A stretch of DNA of 5,840 nt from Candidatus Magasanikiibacteriota bacterium (lineage in GTDB: Bacteria; Patescibacteriota; Patescibacteriia; Magasanikbacterales; GWA2-37-8). The DNA lies in contig CAINUM010000011.1 in NCBI GenBank assembly GCA_903853785.1, positions 1 to 5,840 of the forward strand. Reading direction: 5' to 3'. Positions 1 through 5,829 of the stretch are shown here, one piece after another. The notes beneath the pieces were generated by a model. That model was not told the DNA's origin. It did not search any database and was given only the letters and a program-made list of their open reading frames with translations. The position numbers were made by a program, and so were the translations under genes. Every line of letters starts with the position of its first letter. Positions within the stretch are counted from its first letter, which is position 1.

Positions 1-2
1 AT

Positions 3-416
3 CCGTTGATTGGTGATAATGACCAGTCGGTTGGGCGTAGAGTAGATGTTGATTTGAACACCCAACAAATGAAATATTATTTTAATGATATTTTGGTTGG
101 AACGGCACCGGTTTCTACTGGTGTAATTGGTCACGATACGCCGACTGGTAAATTTGCCATTATAAGAAAATTGCCGGTATACCGCTATGTTGGTCCAGGT
201 TATGATTTACCAAACACAAAATGGAATTTAGAATTCAAACGGAGTTTTTATTTGCATGGCGCTTATTGGCATAATCAATTTGGCATTCGACCAATGAGTC
301 ATGGTTGTGTAAATATTGGCTATAAAGATGCAGAAAAAATTTACAAGTTTTTAAAAGTAGGGGATAACGTTAAAATTACCGGTAAAACCCCACGTCATGC
401 AATCGCCAAAAAATAA
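3..416 (+). CDS. L,D-transpeptidase (YkuD domain), 5' end outside window
   Basis: This is the C-terminal part of an L,D-transpeptidase, the extracytoplasmic enzyme family that makes 3-3 cross-links in peptidoglycan or attaches proteins to it through a catalytic cysteine. The frame is open to the left edge, so the gene starts upstream; a TTG at position 6 is the first possible start inside the window but is probably an internal leucine. Numbering from that TTG, the YkuD signature is clear: His84 in FYLHGAYW, then SHGCVN at residues 98-103 with the nucleophile Cys101 (bases 306-308). The early segment RRVDVDLNTQQMKYYFND and the STG and TPTGKF motifs also fit the fold. The catalytic domain looks complete and intact, and no signal peptide is visible because the N-terminus is missing. 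It ends in TAA. A promoter lies between it and nusA, so the two are probably separate transcription units. The family assignment is firm; the exact substrate is not known. Confidence 0.93.
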   Translation, partial: PLIGDNDQSVGRRVDVDLNTQQMKYYFNDILVGTAPVSTGVIGHDTPTGKFAIIRKLPVYRYVGPGYDLPNTKWNLEFKRSFYLHGAYWHNQFGIRPMSHGCVNIGYKDAEKIYKFLKVGDNVKITGKTPRHAIAKK

Positions 417-453
417 CGCAATAATGCTAAAACAGAGGCTTAAATTGGCTGAT

Positions 454-482
454 TTGACATCTTTTTGAAAAACTGGTATATT
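454..482 (+). promoter_or_regulatory. Sigma-70-type promoter driving the nusA operon
   Basis: There is a perfect -35 box TTGACA at 454-459, a 17-base spacer, and a -10 box TATATT at 477-482 (five of six matches to TATAAT). A TG dinucleotide at 474-475 one base before the -10 adds an extended -10 element. Transcription should start near 488-490, giving a 5' leader of about 60 bases before the nusA ATG at 551. It is the best promoter match I found in the window, and it sits in the only real intergenic gap. A second TTGACA at 481-486 has no suitably spaced -10 box. The promoter is inferred from sequence only. Confidence 0.75.
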
Positions 483-496
483 GACATACAGAATAT

Positions 497-525
497 AAAG
501 CACTTCTGTAGAGGGTGCTTTTTTT
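497..525 (+). terminator. Terminator-like hairpin between promoter and nusA (possible attenuator)
   Basis: AAAGCAC at 497-503 pairs perfectly with GTGCTTT at 515-521 around an 11-base loop, and the right arm runs into a tract of seven T (519-525). Two G-T pairs could lengthen the stem into the loop. The stem has only three G-C pairs, so it is of modest strength. It could end transcripts coming from the L,D-transpeptidase gene. It also lies 8 or so bases after the predicted start of the nusA promoter, so nusA transcripts must read through it. That position is typical of an attenuator, and NusA protein itself stimulates such termination. Confidence 0.6.
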
Positions 526-550
526 AATAAGTTAATTAATTTATATATTT

Positions 551-1765
551 ATGTCCGATATTACAAAAGCTATTCAGTTGTTGTGTGACGAGAAAAATTT
601 GTCCTACGAAGCTGTAATGGAAACTATCGAAACCGCTTTGGCTGCCGCTTATCGCAAAGATTTTGGCAACAAACAACAAAACATCAAAGTAAAATTCAAC
701 CCAGAAACTGCTGATATGCAAGCTTGGGATATCAAGACTGTGGTAGAAGACATTGATGAGGAGGTTTTGAAAACTGCTCAGGAAGAAATGGCTGATCGTC
801 GTGAAAAAGCTAGGAATGAAAATCGTGAATTGAGTGAAGAAGAGACATCGGACTTACCACACTTCAATCCAAAAACTGAATTGATGATGGCAGAAGCAAA
901 AAAAGTTAACAAAAAAGCAAAGCTCGGCGAAATTTTGGAAATTCCTCTAGAAATTCCAGGTGCATTTGGACGTATGGCTGCACAAACTGCCAAACAGGTT
1001 ATTATCCAAAAAGTTCGTGAAGCAGAACGCAACATGGTTTTTGGTGATTTCAAAGGACAAGAAGGTCAAATTATCATGGGAACAATTCAACGCGCCGAAG
1101 GACGCAAAGTTTTGGTTGATCTTGGAAAAATTACTGGCCTGCTTTTAGGCGAACAACAAATTGAGCGAGAACATTATCGTCCAGGCGCTCGTATGAAATT
1201 TTATGTCACTTCTGTAAATATGGGACCACGCGGTCCAGAAGTTTTACTTTCTCGCTCCACTGGCCGTTTGGTAGAGGAGATTTTTAAACAAGAAATTCCT
1301 GAAATCGAAAGTGGTGTAGTAAAAATCAAAGGTGTCGCTCGCGATGCAGGATATCGCAGTAAAGTAGCTGTACAAACTGACGATGAAGCTATCGATCCAG
1401 TTGGTGCTTGTATTGGTCAGCGCGGTAGTCGTATCAACACTATTATTGAAGAATTGGGTGGAGAAAAAATTGATATTATTGAATTCAATTCAGATCCAGC
1501 ATCTTATATTAGTAAAGCACTTTCACCAGCCAAAGTTTCTTCAGTTGAATTAAATGATGCAGAAAAAACCGCTGATGTACAAGTAACATCCGATCAATTT
1601 TCTTTGGCGATTGGACGCAGTGGACAAAATGTACGCTTAGCAAGTGAACTCACAGGTTGGAGAATTAATTTGAAAGATTTAGGTGGTAACCAAGAAATTA
1701 GTAGTGATGAGGTTCCAGCTGAAACAGAAACTTCCGAAGAATCATTAGAATCTAAAGAAGAATAA
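551..1765 (+). CDS. nusA: Transcription termination/antitermination factor NusA
   Basis: NusA binds RNA polymerase and nascent RNA in the cytoplasm, where it promotes hairpin pausing and intrinsic termination and takes part in antitermination. At 404 residues the protein has the core domains in order. The N-terminal polymerase-binding domain covers about 1-165, including the AAQTAKQVIIQKVREAER block at 143-160. An S1 domain follows at about 167-236, then KH1 at about 240-316 with the IGQRGSRI loop at 288-295, and KH2 at about 321-376 with IGRSGQNVRLA at 354-364. The polymerase-binding domain carries a charged insert of roughly 35 residues between about 70 and 126. The C-terminal acidic repeats of the E. 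coli protein are absent and are replaced by a short Glu/Ser-rich tail (about 380-404). The ATG is preceded by an A/T-only stretch without a Shine-Dalgarno sequence. The stop is 5 bases before yidC. The usual neighbours rimP and infB are absent. Regulation is likely through the promoter and hairpin upstream. Confidence 0.97.
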   Translation: MSDITKAIQLLCDEKNLSYEAVMETIETALAAAYRKDFGNKQQNIKVKFNPETADMQAWDIKTVVEDIDEEVLKTAQEEMADRREKARNENRELSEEETSDLPHFNPKTELMMAEAKKVNKKAKLGEILEIPLEIPGAFGRMAAQTAKQVIIQKVREAERNMVFGDFKGQEGQIIMGTIQRAEGRKVLVDLGKITGLLLGEQQIEREHYRPGARMKFYVTSVNMGPRGPEVLLSRSTGRLVEEIFKQEIPEIESGVVKIKGVARDAGYRSKVAVQTDDEAIDPVGACIGQRGSRINTIIEELGGEKIDIIEFNSDPASYISKALSPAKVSSVELNDAEKTADVQVTSDQFSLAIGRSGQNVRLASELTGWRINLKDLGGNQEISSDEVPAETETSEESLESKEE

Positions 1766-1770
1766 AATTT

Positions 1771-2565
1771 ATGTTTTCAACTTTTTTTCACGTTGTTTTG
1801 TATCAACCATTATTTAATATTTTTGTTGGACTATATAATGTCTTACCAGGCCATGATGTTGGTTTGGTAATAGTTGTAGTGACAGTATTATTACGTTTGG
1901 CGGTATATCCACTAACAGCATCTTCAATCAAAGCACAAAGATCACTTCAAGAACTTCAACCAAAATTGGAAGCTCTAAAAAAACAACACGCCGGTGATCA
2001 GCAAAAAATTGCACAGGCAACAATGGAGTTGTATAAAAATAATAAAGTAAATCCATTGGCTTCTTGTTTGCCTCTATTGATTCAACTGCCGATTTTGATC
2101 GCTCTATATTGGGTGATGCGCGATGGTTTAGCTTCGACAAATTTAGCCGGATCACTTTATTCCTTTATAAATAATCCTGGTACAATCAATCCTATTTCGT
2201 TTGGTTTTTTAAATCTATCAAAGCCAAATGTAATTTTAGCAGTTTTGGCTGGTGTCGCTCAGTATTTGCAAGCTAAAACAATGAGTCGCCAACAGCCTCC
2301 AAAAGAAGCTGGTGAAGGTGGTAAGGACGAAAATATGATGGCCATGATGAATAAACAAATGTTGTATATGATGCCGGCAATGACAGTTTTGATCGGCTTT
2401 AGTTTGCCAGCAGGGTTAACACTTTACTGGTTCTGGAGCACTATCTTAATGGCCGGTCAGCAATATTATATGGCTAAGAAAAATCCAATAGTACCAGTGA
2501 ATAAAGTGATCGATGTTAAGCCGATTGAAAACAAAGTAATCGAAGGTGAAGTTATAAAAAAATAA
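1771..2565 (+). CDS. yidC: Membrane protein insertase YidC (short Oxa1-type)
   Basis: YidC/Oxa1 insertases place proteins into the cytoplasmic membrane, alone or with the Sec translocon. This 264-residue protein is the short form seen in Gram-positive bacteria and lacks the large periplasmic domain of E. coli YidC. The first core helix (about 29-50) holds the conserved groove arginine Arg42 in LLRLAVYPLT. A cytoplasmic helical hairpin follows (about 52-92, with LQELQPKLEALKKQ). The NPLASCLPLLIQLPILIALYW block at 94-114 is the family signature. Further helices lie at about 152-168, 198-212 and 213-233, with PAGLTLYWFWS at 213-223. A methionine-rich run (eight Met in 189-204) precedes the fourth helix, and the C-tail is basic/acidic mixed. 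An extra hydrophobic segment at 3-25 may be the amphipathic entry helix; no lipoprotein box is seen there. It lies 5 bases after nusA and 6 bases before the next gene, apart from its usual partners rnpA, rpmH and jag. Confidence 0.96.
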   Translation: MFSTFFHVVLYQPLFNIFVGLYNVLPGHDVGLVIVVVTVLLRLAVYPLTASSIKAQRSLQELQPKLEALKKQHAGDQQKIAQATMELYKNNKVNPLASCLPLLIQLPILIALYWVMRDGLASTNLAGSLYSFINNPGTINPISFGFLNLSKPNVILAVLAGVAQYLQAKTMSRQQPPKEAGEGGKDENMMAMMNKQMLYMMPAMTVLIGFSLPAGLTLYWFWSTILMAGQQYYMAKKNPIVPVNKVIDVKPIENKVIEGEVIKK

Positions 2566-2571
2566 AATTTT

Positions 2572-2880
2572 ATGATCATCGATTTGCAACAATTAAAAAA
2601 ATTACCGGTTGTTACAAAATCGGGGATAAAATTGGGCAAAATAAGTGAGATTAATTTTTTGGTAGAAACTCAGACCATTTTTCAATATATTGTACGACCG
2701 TCTTTTTTAAGCGGTCGTATTTTTTTGATTAAAACAAATCAGGTATTAGAAATTAGCGACAAAATATTAGTTGACGATGCAGTGGTGGAAGAAAAAAAAT
2801 TAACAAAAGATAAATCAAGCGAATTTGTTGAAAATAAATTGTTGGGCGGAATGTCGGCGAGAGAAATTAATCGTGAATAA
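2572..2880 (+). CDS. PRC-barrel domain protein
   Basis: This 102-residue soluble protein looks like a single PRC-barrel domain, a small beta-barrel found in ribosome maturation factor RimM, photosynthetic reaction centre H subunits and many small stand-alone proteins. The pattern seen is LKKLPVVTKSGIKLGKI at 8-24, a beta strand ending in QYIVRP at 38-43, then VLEISDKILVDDAVV at 58-72. It matches the usual order of a switchable strand, a G..LGkI turn and a final I..I.d.I.V.D strand. The last 30 residues are a charged, probably helical tail (KKLTKDKSSEFVENKL). No membrane segment or signal peptide is seen. The gene lies 6 bases after yidC and 2 bases before the next gene, so it is cotranscribed. 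Its reading frame contains a strong terminator-like hairpin (entry at 2692-2726). The role is unknown. A RimM-like ribosomal function is unlikely because the RimM N-terminal domain is absent. Confidence 0.75.
   Translation: MIIDLQQLKKLPVVTKSGIKLGKISEINFLVETQTIFQYIVRPSFLSGRIFLIKTNQVLEISDKILVDDAVVEEKKLTKDKSSEFVENKLLGGMSAREINRE
2692..2726 (+). terminator. Intrinsic-terminator-like hairpin inside the PRC-barrel gene
   Basis: TACGACCG at 2693-2700 pairs perfectly with CGGTCGTA at 2712-2719 around an 11-base loop. A further G-T pair is possible between 2692 and 2720. Seven T follow directly (2720-2726). By shape this is a textbook intrinsic terminator on the + strand, stronger than the one before nusA because the core CGACCG/CGGTCG has five G-C pairs of six. 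It lies wholly within coding sequence, spanning residues 41-50 of the PRC-barrel protein, where the arms encode Arg-Pro and Gly-Arg. Ribosomes translating closely behind polymerase would block it, so it may act only when translation lags. Whether it works is not known. Confidence 0.55.
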
Positions 2881-2882
2881 AT

Positions 2883-3620
2883 ATGACAAATGTTTCATCA
2901 GGTGAATTGGAGCCAAAAAATGAAAAAGAAGAAGAGCCAAAAAATCCGGAAAAAATAGGTTCAAATCCTAGTACAGAACGACAGGATATGCTTGGTAATT
3001 TAAAAATAACTTTTCGTGAGAAATATAATTTGGAAGTTTTACCAGCAAATGTAGCTGATGTTGAAAAAATATTGGGTAATGTTTTGCAGAGCGAAGTGGA
3101 TCGTGATGAAAAAGAAATGGATGCCATTCGAAAAAAAATAACAAAGAATGAAAATTCGGGTGAAACAGACGAAATCGCCACTGAAAATATAGAAGCGGCA
3201 GAAAAGCCAAATGATCAGCTGGTAGTGGAAGATGACCATAGAGTGCGAGATCTTTTTTTGCGTTTGGTTAATCAGTTGGATGTCTGGCCAAATACCTCCC
3301 AAAAGAAAATTCGTAAATTGACTGATGTGGGGAATCGCTATGTTTCTTCAGAATTCATTACTTCTTTTAATGATTCAAGTCAAAATCGTTTGGCGGATAA
3401 CGTCCCTGATCATTGGGCAAACGAACAGGATTGTTTTGTAATTTCAGATGCGACGGCCAGTGAAATTATTAAAACATTTGATGGAGTAAATGATAAAGCT
3501 AGGTATGGTTATCAACTTAACGGTGACAAGGAAGATGTGATGATTTTAAATTTAAACGGAATTAAAACCGCCTTTATTATTGACGGCGGACATCGTACGC
3601 CCGATAATGTAAAAGTATGA
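2883..3620 (+). CDS. Hypothetical acidic protein, 245 residues, unrecognised
   Basis: I do not recognise this protein. The first 35 or so residues are highly charged and probably disordered, with a short internal duplication (EPKN at 10-13 and 18-21). Residues 38-90 look helical and charged. Residues 91-118 form a second acidic linker. A more ordered region runs from about 119 to 240 (VRDLFLRLVNQLDVWPN, then DHWANEQDCFVISDATASEIIKTF split by turns). It ends in the hydrophobic strand TAFIIDGGHRTP at 229-240, only five residues from the stop. There is no membrane segment, signal peptide or clear enzymatic motif. The start ATG lies 2 bases after the previous stop, and the TGA stop overlaps the next ATG as ATGA, so the gene is translated as part of the operon. 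Tight packing and matching style argue that it is a real gene rather than a remnant. Function is open. Confidence 0.85.
   Translation: MTNVSSGELEPKNEKEEEPKNPEKIGSNPSTERQDMLGNLKITFREKYNLEVLPANVADVEKILGNVLQSEVDRDEKEMDAIRKKITKNENSGETDEIATENIEAAEKPNDQLVVEDDHRVRDLFLRLVNQLDVWPNTSQKKIRKLTDVGNRYVSSEFITSFNDSSQNRLADNVPDHWANEQDCFVISDATASEIIKTFDGVNDKARYGYQLNGDKEDVMILNLNGIKTAFIIDGGHRTPDNVKV
2910..2945 (+). repeat. Short in-frame direct repeat (12 bp, twice, 24-base period)
   Basis: GAGCCAAAAAAT occurs at 2910-2921 and again at 2934-2945, exactly eight codons apart. It encodes the repeated EPKN in the disordered N-terminus of the 245-residue protein. It is probably a local duplication within a low-complexity lysine/glutamate tract and has no clear function. 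Confidence 0.5.
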
Positions 3621-4549
3621 AAAAGGCGATTTTACGCACTTTAGCTTATTTTGATCTAAGTGCTTATCCGCTGACCGCAACAGAAATAAAAAACTGGCTT
3701 TTCAGATATGAAGTGTCAGATTTTTATAATCTACTGTCGGTGCTTGAAGAGATGAAAACACAAAACATAATTCAGGAAAAATATGGCTATTTTTATTTGC
3801 CAGGTAGAGAAGTAACAATAGAAAATAGGCGTTGTAATCTGGTCATTTCCGAATTGAAATTAAAAAAAGCACGAAAGGCGATTAAATATATTCGCTGTGT
3901 GCCATTCTTGCAAGCCGTATTCGTTTGTAATACGGTAGCGGCAGGCATAGCTATTGAGAATAGTGATATTGATTTTTTTATAGTAGCCAAACAAAAACGA
4001 GTTTGGTTGGTTAGGTTTTTTACAAATTTAATATTACGTTTGTTAAACTTGCGAACTTACGGCGATAATAATCGAGACAAAATCTGTTTATCTTTTTTTG
4101 TTGATGATAATAGCTTAAATTTAGAAAAATTAAAAGCTTGTGAAGAAGATATTCATTTTGCGTATTGGATCACTCAAATGGTTCCAATCTACGATCCTCA
4201 AAATTACTGGAAAGTTTTTATTTCCGCAAATTATTGGTTGAGGGATTTTTTTCCAAATTTACCAAATACTTCAAATTTTTTAAATTTAGTTTCACCAGGT
4301 AGTGTTGCAAAGGTATGGAAAAAAATCTGGGAAGTGATGTGGTATGGTTCTTATGGTGATTTAATCGAAAAACAGGCGCGTGATTGGCAAATGTTAAAAA
4401 TGAAAAGTAGTACAAAGGAAAAGGCGCAACTTCACGATAATGGCGTGGTGTTAAATGATGGAGTAATTAAATTGCATGAAAATGATACGCGCTTAGAATG
4501 TGCAAAACAGTGGGAAGAGAGAGCGCAACAAATTTTGAAATCATTATGA
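3617..4549 (+). CDS. Winged-helix/nucleotidyltransferase-fold protein
   Basis: This 310-residue protein combines an N-terminal winged-helix-like domain (about 1-65, starting ILRTLAYFDLSAYPLTATEI and ending in a wing YGYFYLPG) with a DNA-polymerase-beta-type nucleotidyltransferase core. The core shows VFVCNTVAAGIAIENSDIDFFIV at about 101-123, split here as VFVCNTVAAG and IAIENSDIDFFIV, with the paired metal-binding acids Asp117 and Asp119. Later conserved-looking blocks are KICLSFFVDD (155-164), ITQMVPIYDP (185-194) with ANYWLRDFFPN (204-214), and a C-terminal IKLHENDTR (284-292). I recall these blocks, without being able to check, from family members in CPR genomes near polysaccharide genes. 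The usual Gly-Ser of the first motif is replaced by Asn-Thr, so catalysis is uncertain. No membrane segment is seen. It overlaps both neighbours by ATGA, which implies translational coupling. Target and reaction are unknown; nucleotidyl transfer to a protein, sugar or small molecule, or a non-catalytic sensor role, are all possible. Confidence 0.8.
   Translation: MKKAILRTLAYFDLSAYPLTATEIKNWLFRYEVSDFYNLLSVLEEMKTQNIIQEKYGYFYLPGREVTIENRRCNLVISELKLKKARKAIKYIRCVPFLQAVFVCNTVAAGIAIENSDIDFFIVAKQKRVWLVRFFTNLILRLLNLRTYGDNNRDKICLSFFVDDNSLNLEKLKACEEDIHFAYWITQMVPIYDPQNYWKVFISANYWLRDFFPNLPNTSNFLNLVSPGSVAKVWKKIWEVMWYGSYGDLIEKQARDWQMLKMKSSTKEKAQLHDNGVVLNDGVIKLHENDTRLECAKQWEERAQQILKSL
3914..3936 (+). other. 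Hairpin inside the nucleotidyltransferase gene, no T tract
   Basis: CCGTATT at 3915-3921 pairs perfectly with AATACGG at 3929-3935 around a 7-base loop, and a G-T pair at 3914/3936 is possible. No T run follows, so it is not a terminator. It overlaps codons for AVFVCNTV at the nucleotide-binding motif and may be a chance structure or a pause site. Confidence 0.3.
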
Positions 4550-5829
4550 AATTAAAGATTAACCAGATTAAAAATTTTCTACTTCTAGCTCTGTTATTTT
4601 TTTTACCTTGGCAAACTAGATTAATTTATCAAACTGCTTTTATCGGAAAGAGTTTTTGGGAATATGGTAGTTTGTCGCTATATGGTACAGAAATATTATT
4701 AGGAGTTATAATTTTATTATTTTTGATTGAAACAATTCGCGGTAATTTTAATAATTTTTTTGTTAGGCATTTTAATACAAAGCGATTAGCAGTAATATTA
4801 ATCGGATTAGTAAGTTTTTTTTCACTTTATCTTTTGACGAGTGTAAACAGATCGATAAGTTGGCAATATTTAAATTGGTTAATATATGGAATTTGTTTAT
4901 CATTTATTATTTTGATGAGTGAAATTGATTTAAAAAAATTAACATTGGTAGTTTGGGGTGGCGGTTTAGGGCAGGGGATTATTGCAATTTGGCAATTTTT
5001 TAATCAATACATTCCAGCAAACAAATGGCTTGGAATGTCGGTACAAAACCCTCAACAACTCGGAGTGGCGGTGGTAGAATTTGGAGATGAGCGGTGGTTG
5101 CGGGCTTATGGTGCCTTTGGTTGGCCAAATTCATTGGGAATATATTTAGCAACTATTTTCGTTTTGGGAATCATTTTATTAAATTTAGAAAAAAATAATA
5201 AACTAAAGGTATTTTTGTTTATTGGACAAATATTAGTTTTATCTGGCTTGTTTTTTTCGTTCGCTCGTGGAGCATGGTTGGCTGCCGCTGTTGGTGTGTT
5301 TGTTACAAGTTTAAAAAACTATAAAAATAGATTTTTTTGGCAACAAATTGCCCTGTACACTATAGTATTTTCTATTTTGATTATAATATTTAAACCATTA
5401 GTTTTTTCACGATTAGATTTTCAAAATCGATTAGAAAAAACCTCGCTTTCACAGCGGGTTAGTCAACTAACTGAATTTAAACAAGTTTTTTCAAAAAATA
5501 ATTTTGTAGGTTCTGGGCCAGGTAGTTATACTATGGTGCTTCACAATCTTTATCCAAAATATTTTGTTGATGATCTAAAACCGGTACATAATATTTATTT
5601 GTTGTTTATTGCCGAATGGGGGGCGGTGGGGTTGTTTTTACTATCATGGTTCTTAATTTATACCAAAAAAATACTCAATTGGTCTTTTCCTCCCTTGATA
5701 GTTTTGTTGATCGCAGGGTTTTTTGATCACTGGAGTATAAGTACTTTTATAGGATTGATATTTTTGTGTTTGATGGTTGGTTTGTCTGTTAAATATGTCG
5801 GCATTGACACAAAAGTGTCTCAAGAGTAA
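4546..5829 (+). CDS. O-antigen ligase / Wzy polymerase family membrane protein
   Basis: This is a 427-residue polytopic membrane protein of the Wzy_C family (O-antigen ligases WaaL and polymerases Wzy). The family joins lipid-linked glycans to an acceptor or to each other on the outer face of the cytoplasmic membrane. I see about 11-12 hydrophobic helices. Family landmarks are LRAYGAFGWPNSLGIYLA at 185-202 with Arg186, SFARGAWLAAAVGVF at 238-252 with Arg241, a long extracytoplasmic loop at about 284-345 containing SLSQRVSQ and VGSGPGSY, and PVHNIYLLFIAEWGAVGL at 346-363 with His348 and Glu357. Conserved Arg and His residues in such positions are needed in studied WaaL proteins. I chose the ATG at 4546 because it overlaps the previous TGA as ATGA and begins a positively charged lead into the first helix; an in-frame ATG at 4498 would add 16 residues lying inside the preceding gene. 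Without lipopolysaccharide in CPR cells, the acceptor could be a glycoprotein or surface polymer. No terminator is visible before the window ends. Confidence 0.9.
   Translation: MKLKINQIKNFLLLALLFFLPWQTRLIYQTAFIGKSFWEYGSLSLYGTEILLGVIILLFLIETIRGNFNNFFVRHFNTKRLAVILIGLVSFFSLYLLTSVNRSISWQYLNWLIYGICLSFIILMSEIDLKKLTLVVWGGGLGQGIIAIWQFFNQYIPANKWLGMSVQNPQQLGVAVVEFGDERWLRAYGAFGWPNSLGIYLATIFVLGIILLNLEKNNKLKVFLFIGQILVLSGLFFSFARGAWLAAAVGVFVTSLKNYKNRFFWQQIALYTIVFSILIIIFKPLVFSRLDFQNRLEKTSLSQRVSQLTEFKQVFSKNNFVGSGPGSYTMVLHNLYPKYFVDDLKPVHNIYLLFIAEWGAVGLFLLSWFLIYTKKILNWSFPPLIVLLIAGFFDHWSISTFIGLIFLCLMVGLSVKYVGIDTKVSQE

Noticed and set aside
536..1148. Open frames on the minus strand (536-721, 778-1053) and in another plus frame (960-1148) over nusA
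   Set aside because: They overlap an unmistakable nusA, encode no recognisable motif and have no promoter or spacing of their own.
1223..1236. GGACC-ACGC-GGTCC hairpin in nusA
   Set aside because: It is short, has no T tract, and encodes the conserved GPRGPE turn of the S1 domain, so protein constraint explains it.
2867..3302. Three overlapping minus-strand open frames across the 245-residue gene
   Set aside because: They are Phe/Ser-rich shadows of A-rich coding DNA on the other strand; the plus-strand gene fits the tight operon spacing.
3596..3620. DGGHRTP at the C-terminus as a sign of a DGQHR/ParB-like protein
   Set aside because: In those families the motif lies inside a domain with much sequence after it; here the protein stops within about ten residues and no other family motif is seen.
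4498..4545. Upstream in-frame ATG that would extend the O-antigen ligase family protein by 16 residues
   Set aside because: It lies within the preceding gene, and the extension is unlike a membrane protein N-terminus. The ATG at 4546 forms an ATGA overlap like that of the gene before.
4597..4822. Runs of eight T (4597-4604 and 4815-4822) as phase-variation tracts in a surface gene
   Set aside because: Such runs are expected in AT-rich DNA encoding Phe-rich membrane helices; there is no long pure tract and no evidence of variants.
5805..5824. Small hairpin GACAC-AAAA-GTGTC near the end of the last gene as a terminator
   Set aside because: The stem is only 5 bp and is followed by GAGTAAG with no T tract, so it does not look like a terminator.
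551..5829. Use of TGA as a glycine codon (Gracilibacteria/SR1 code)
   Set aside because: All reading frames are intact under the standard code, and both TGA codons act as stops at ATGA overlaps; reading through the one at 3618 soon meets TAG.
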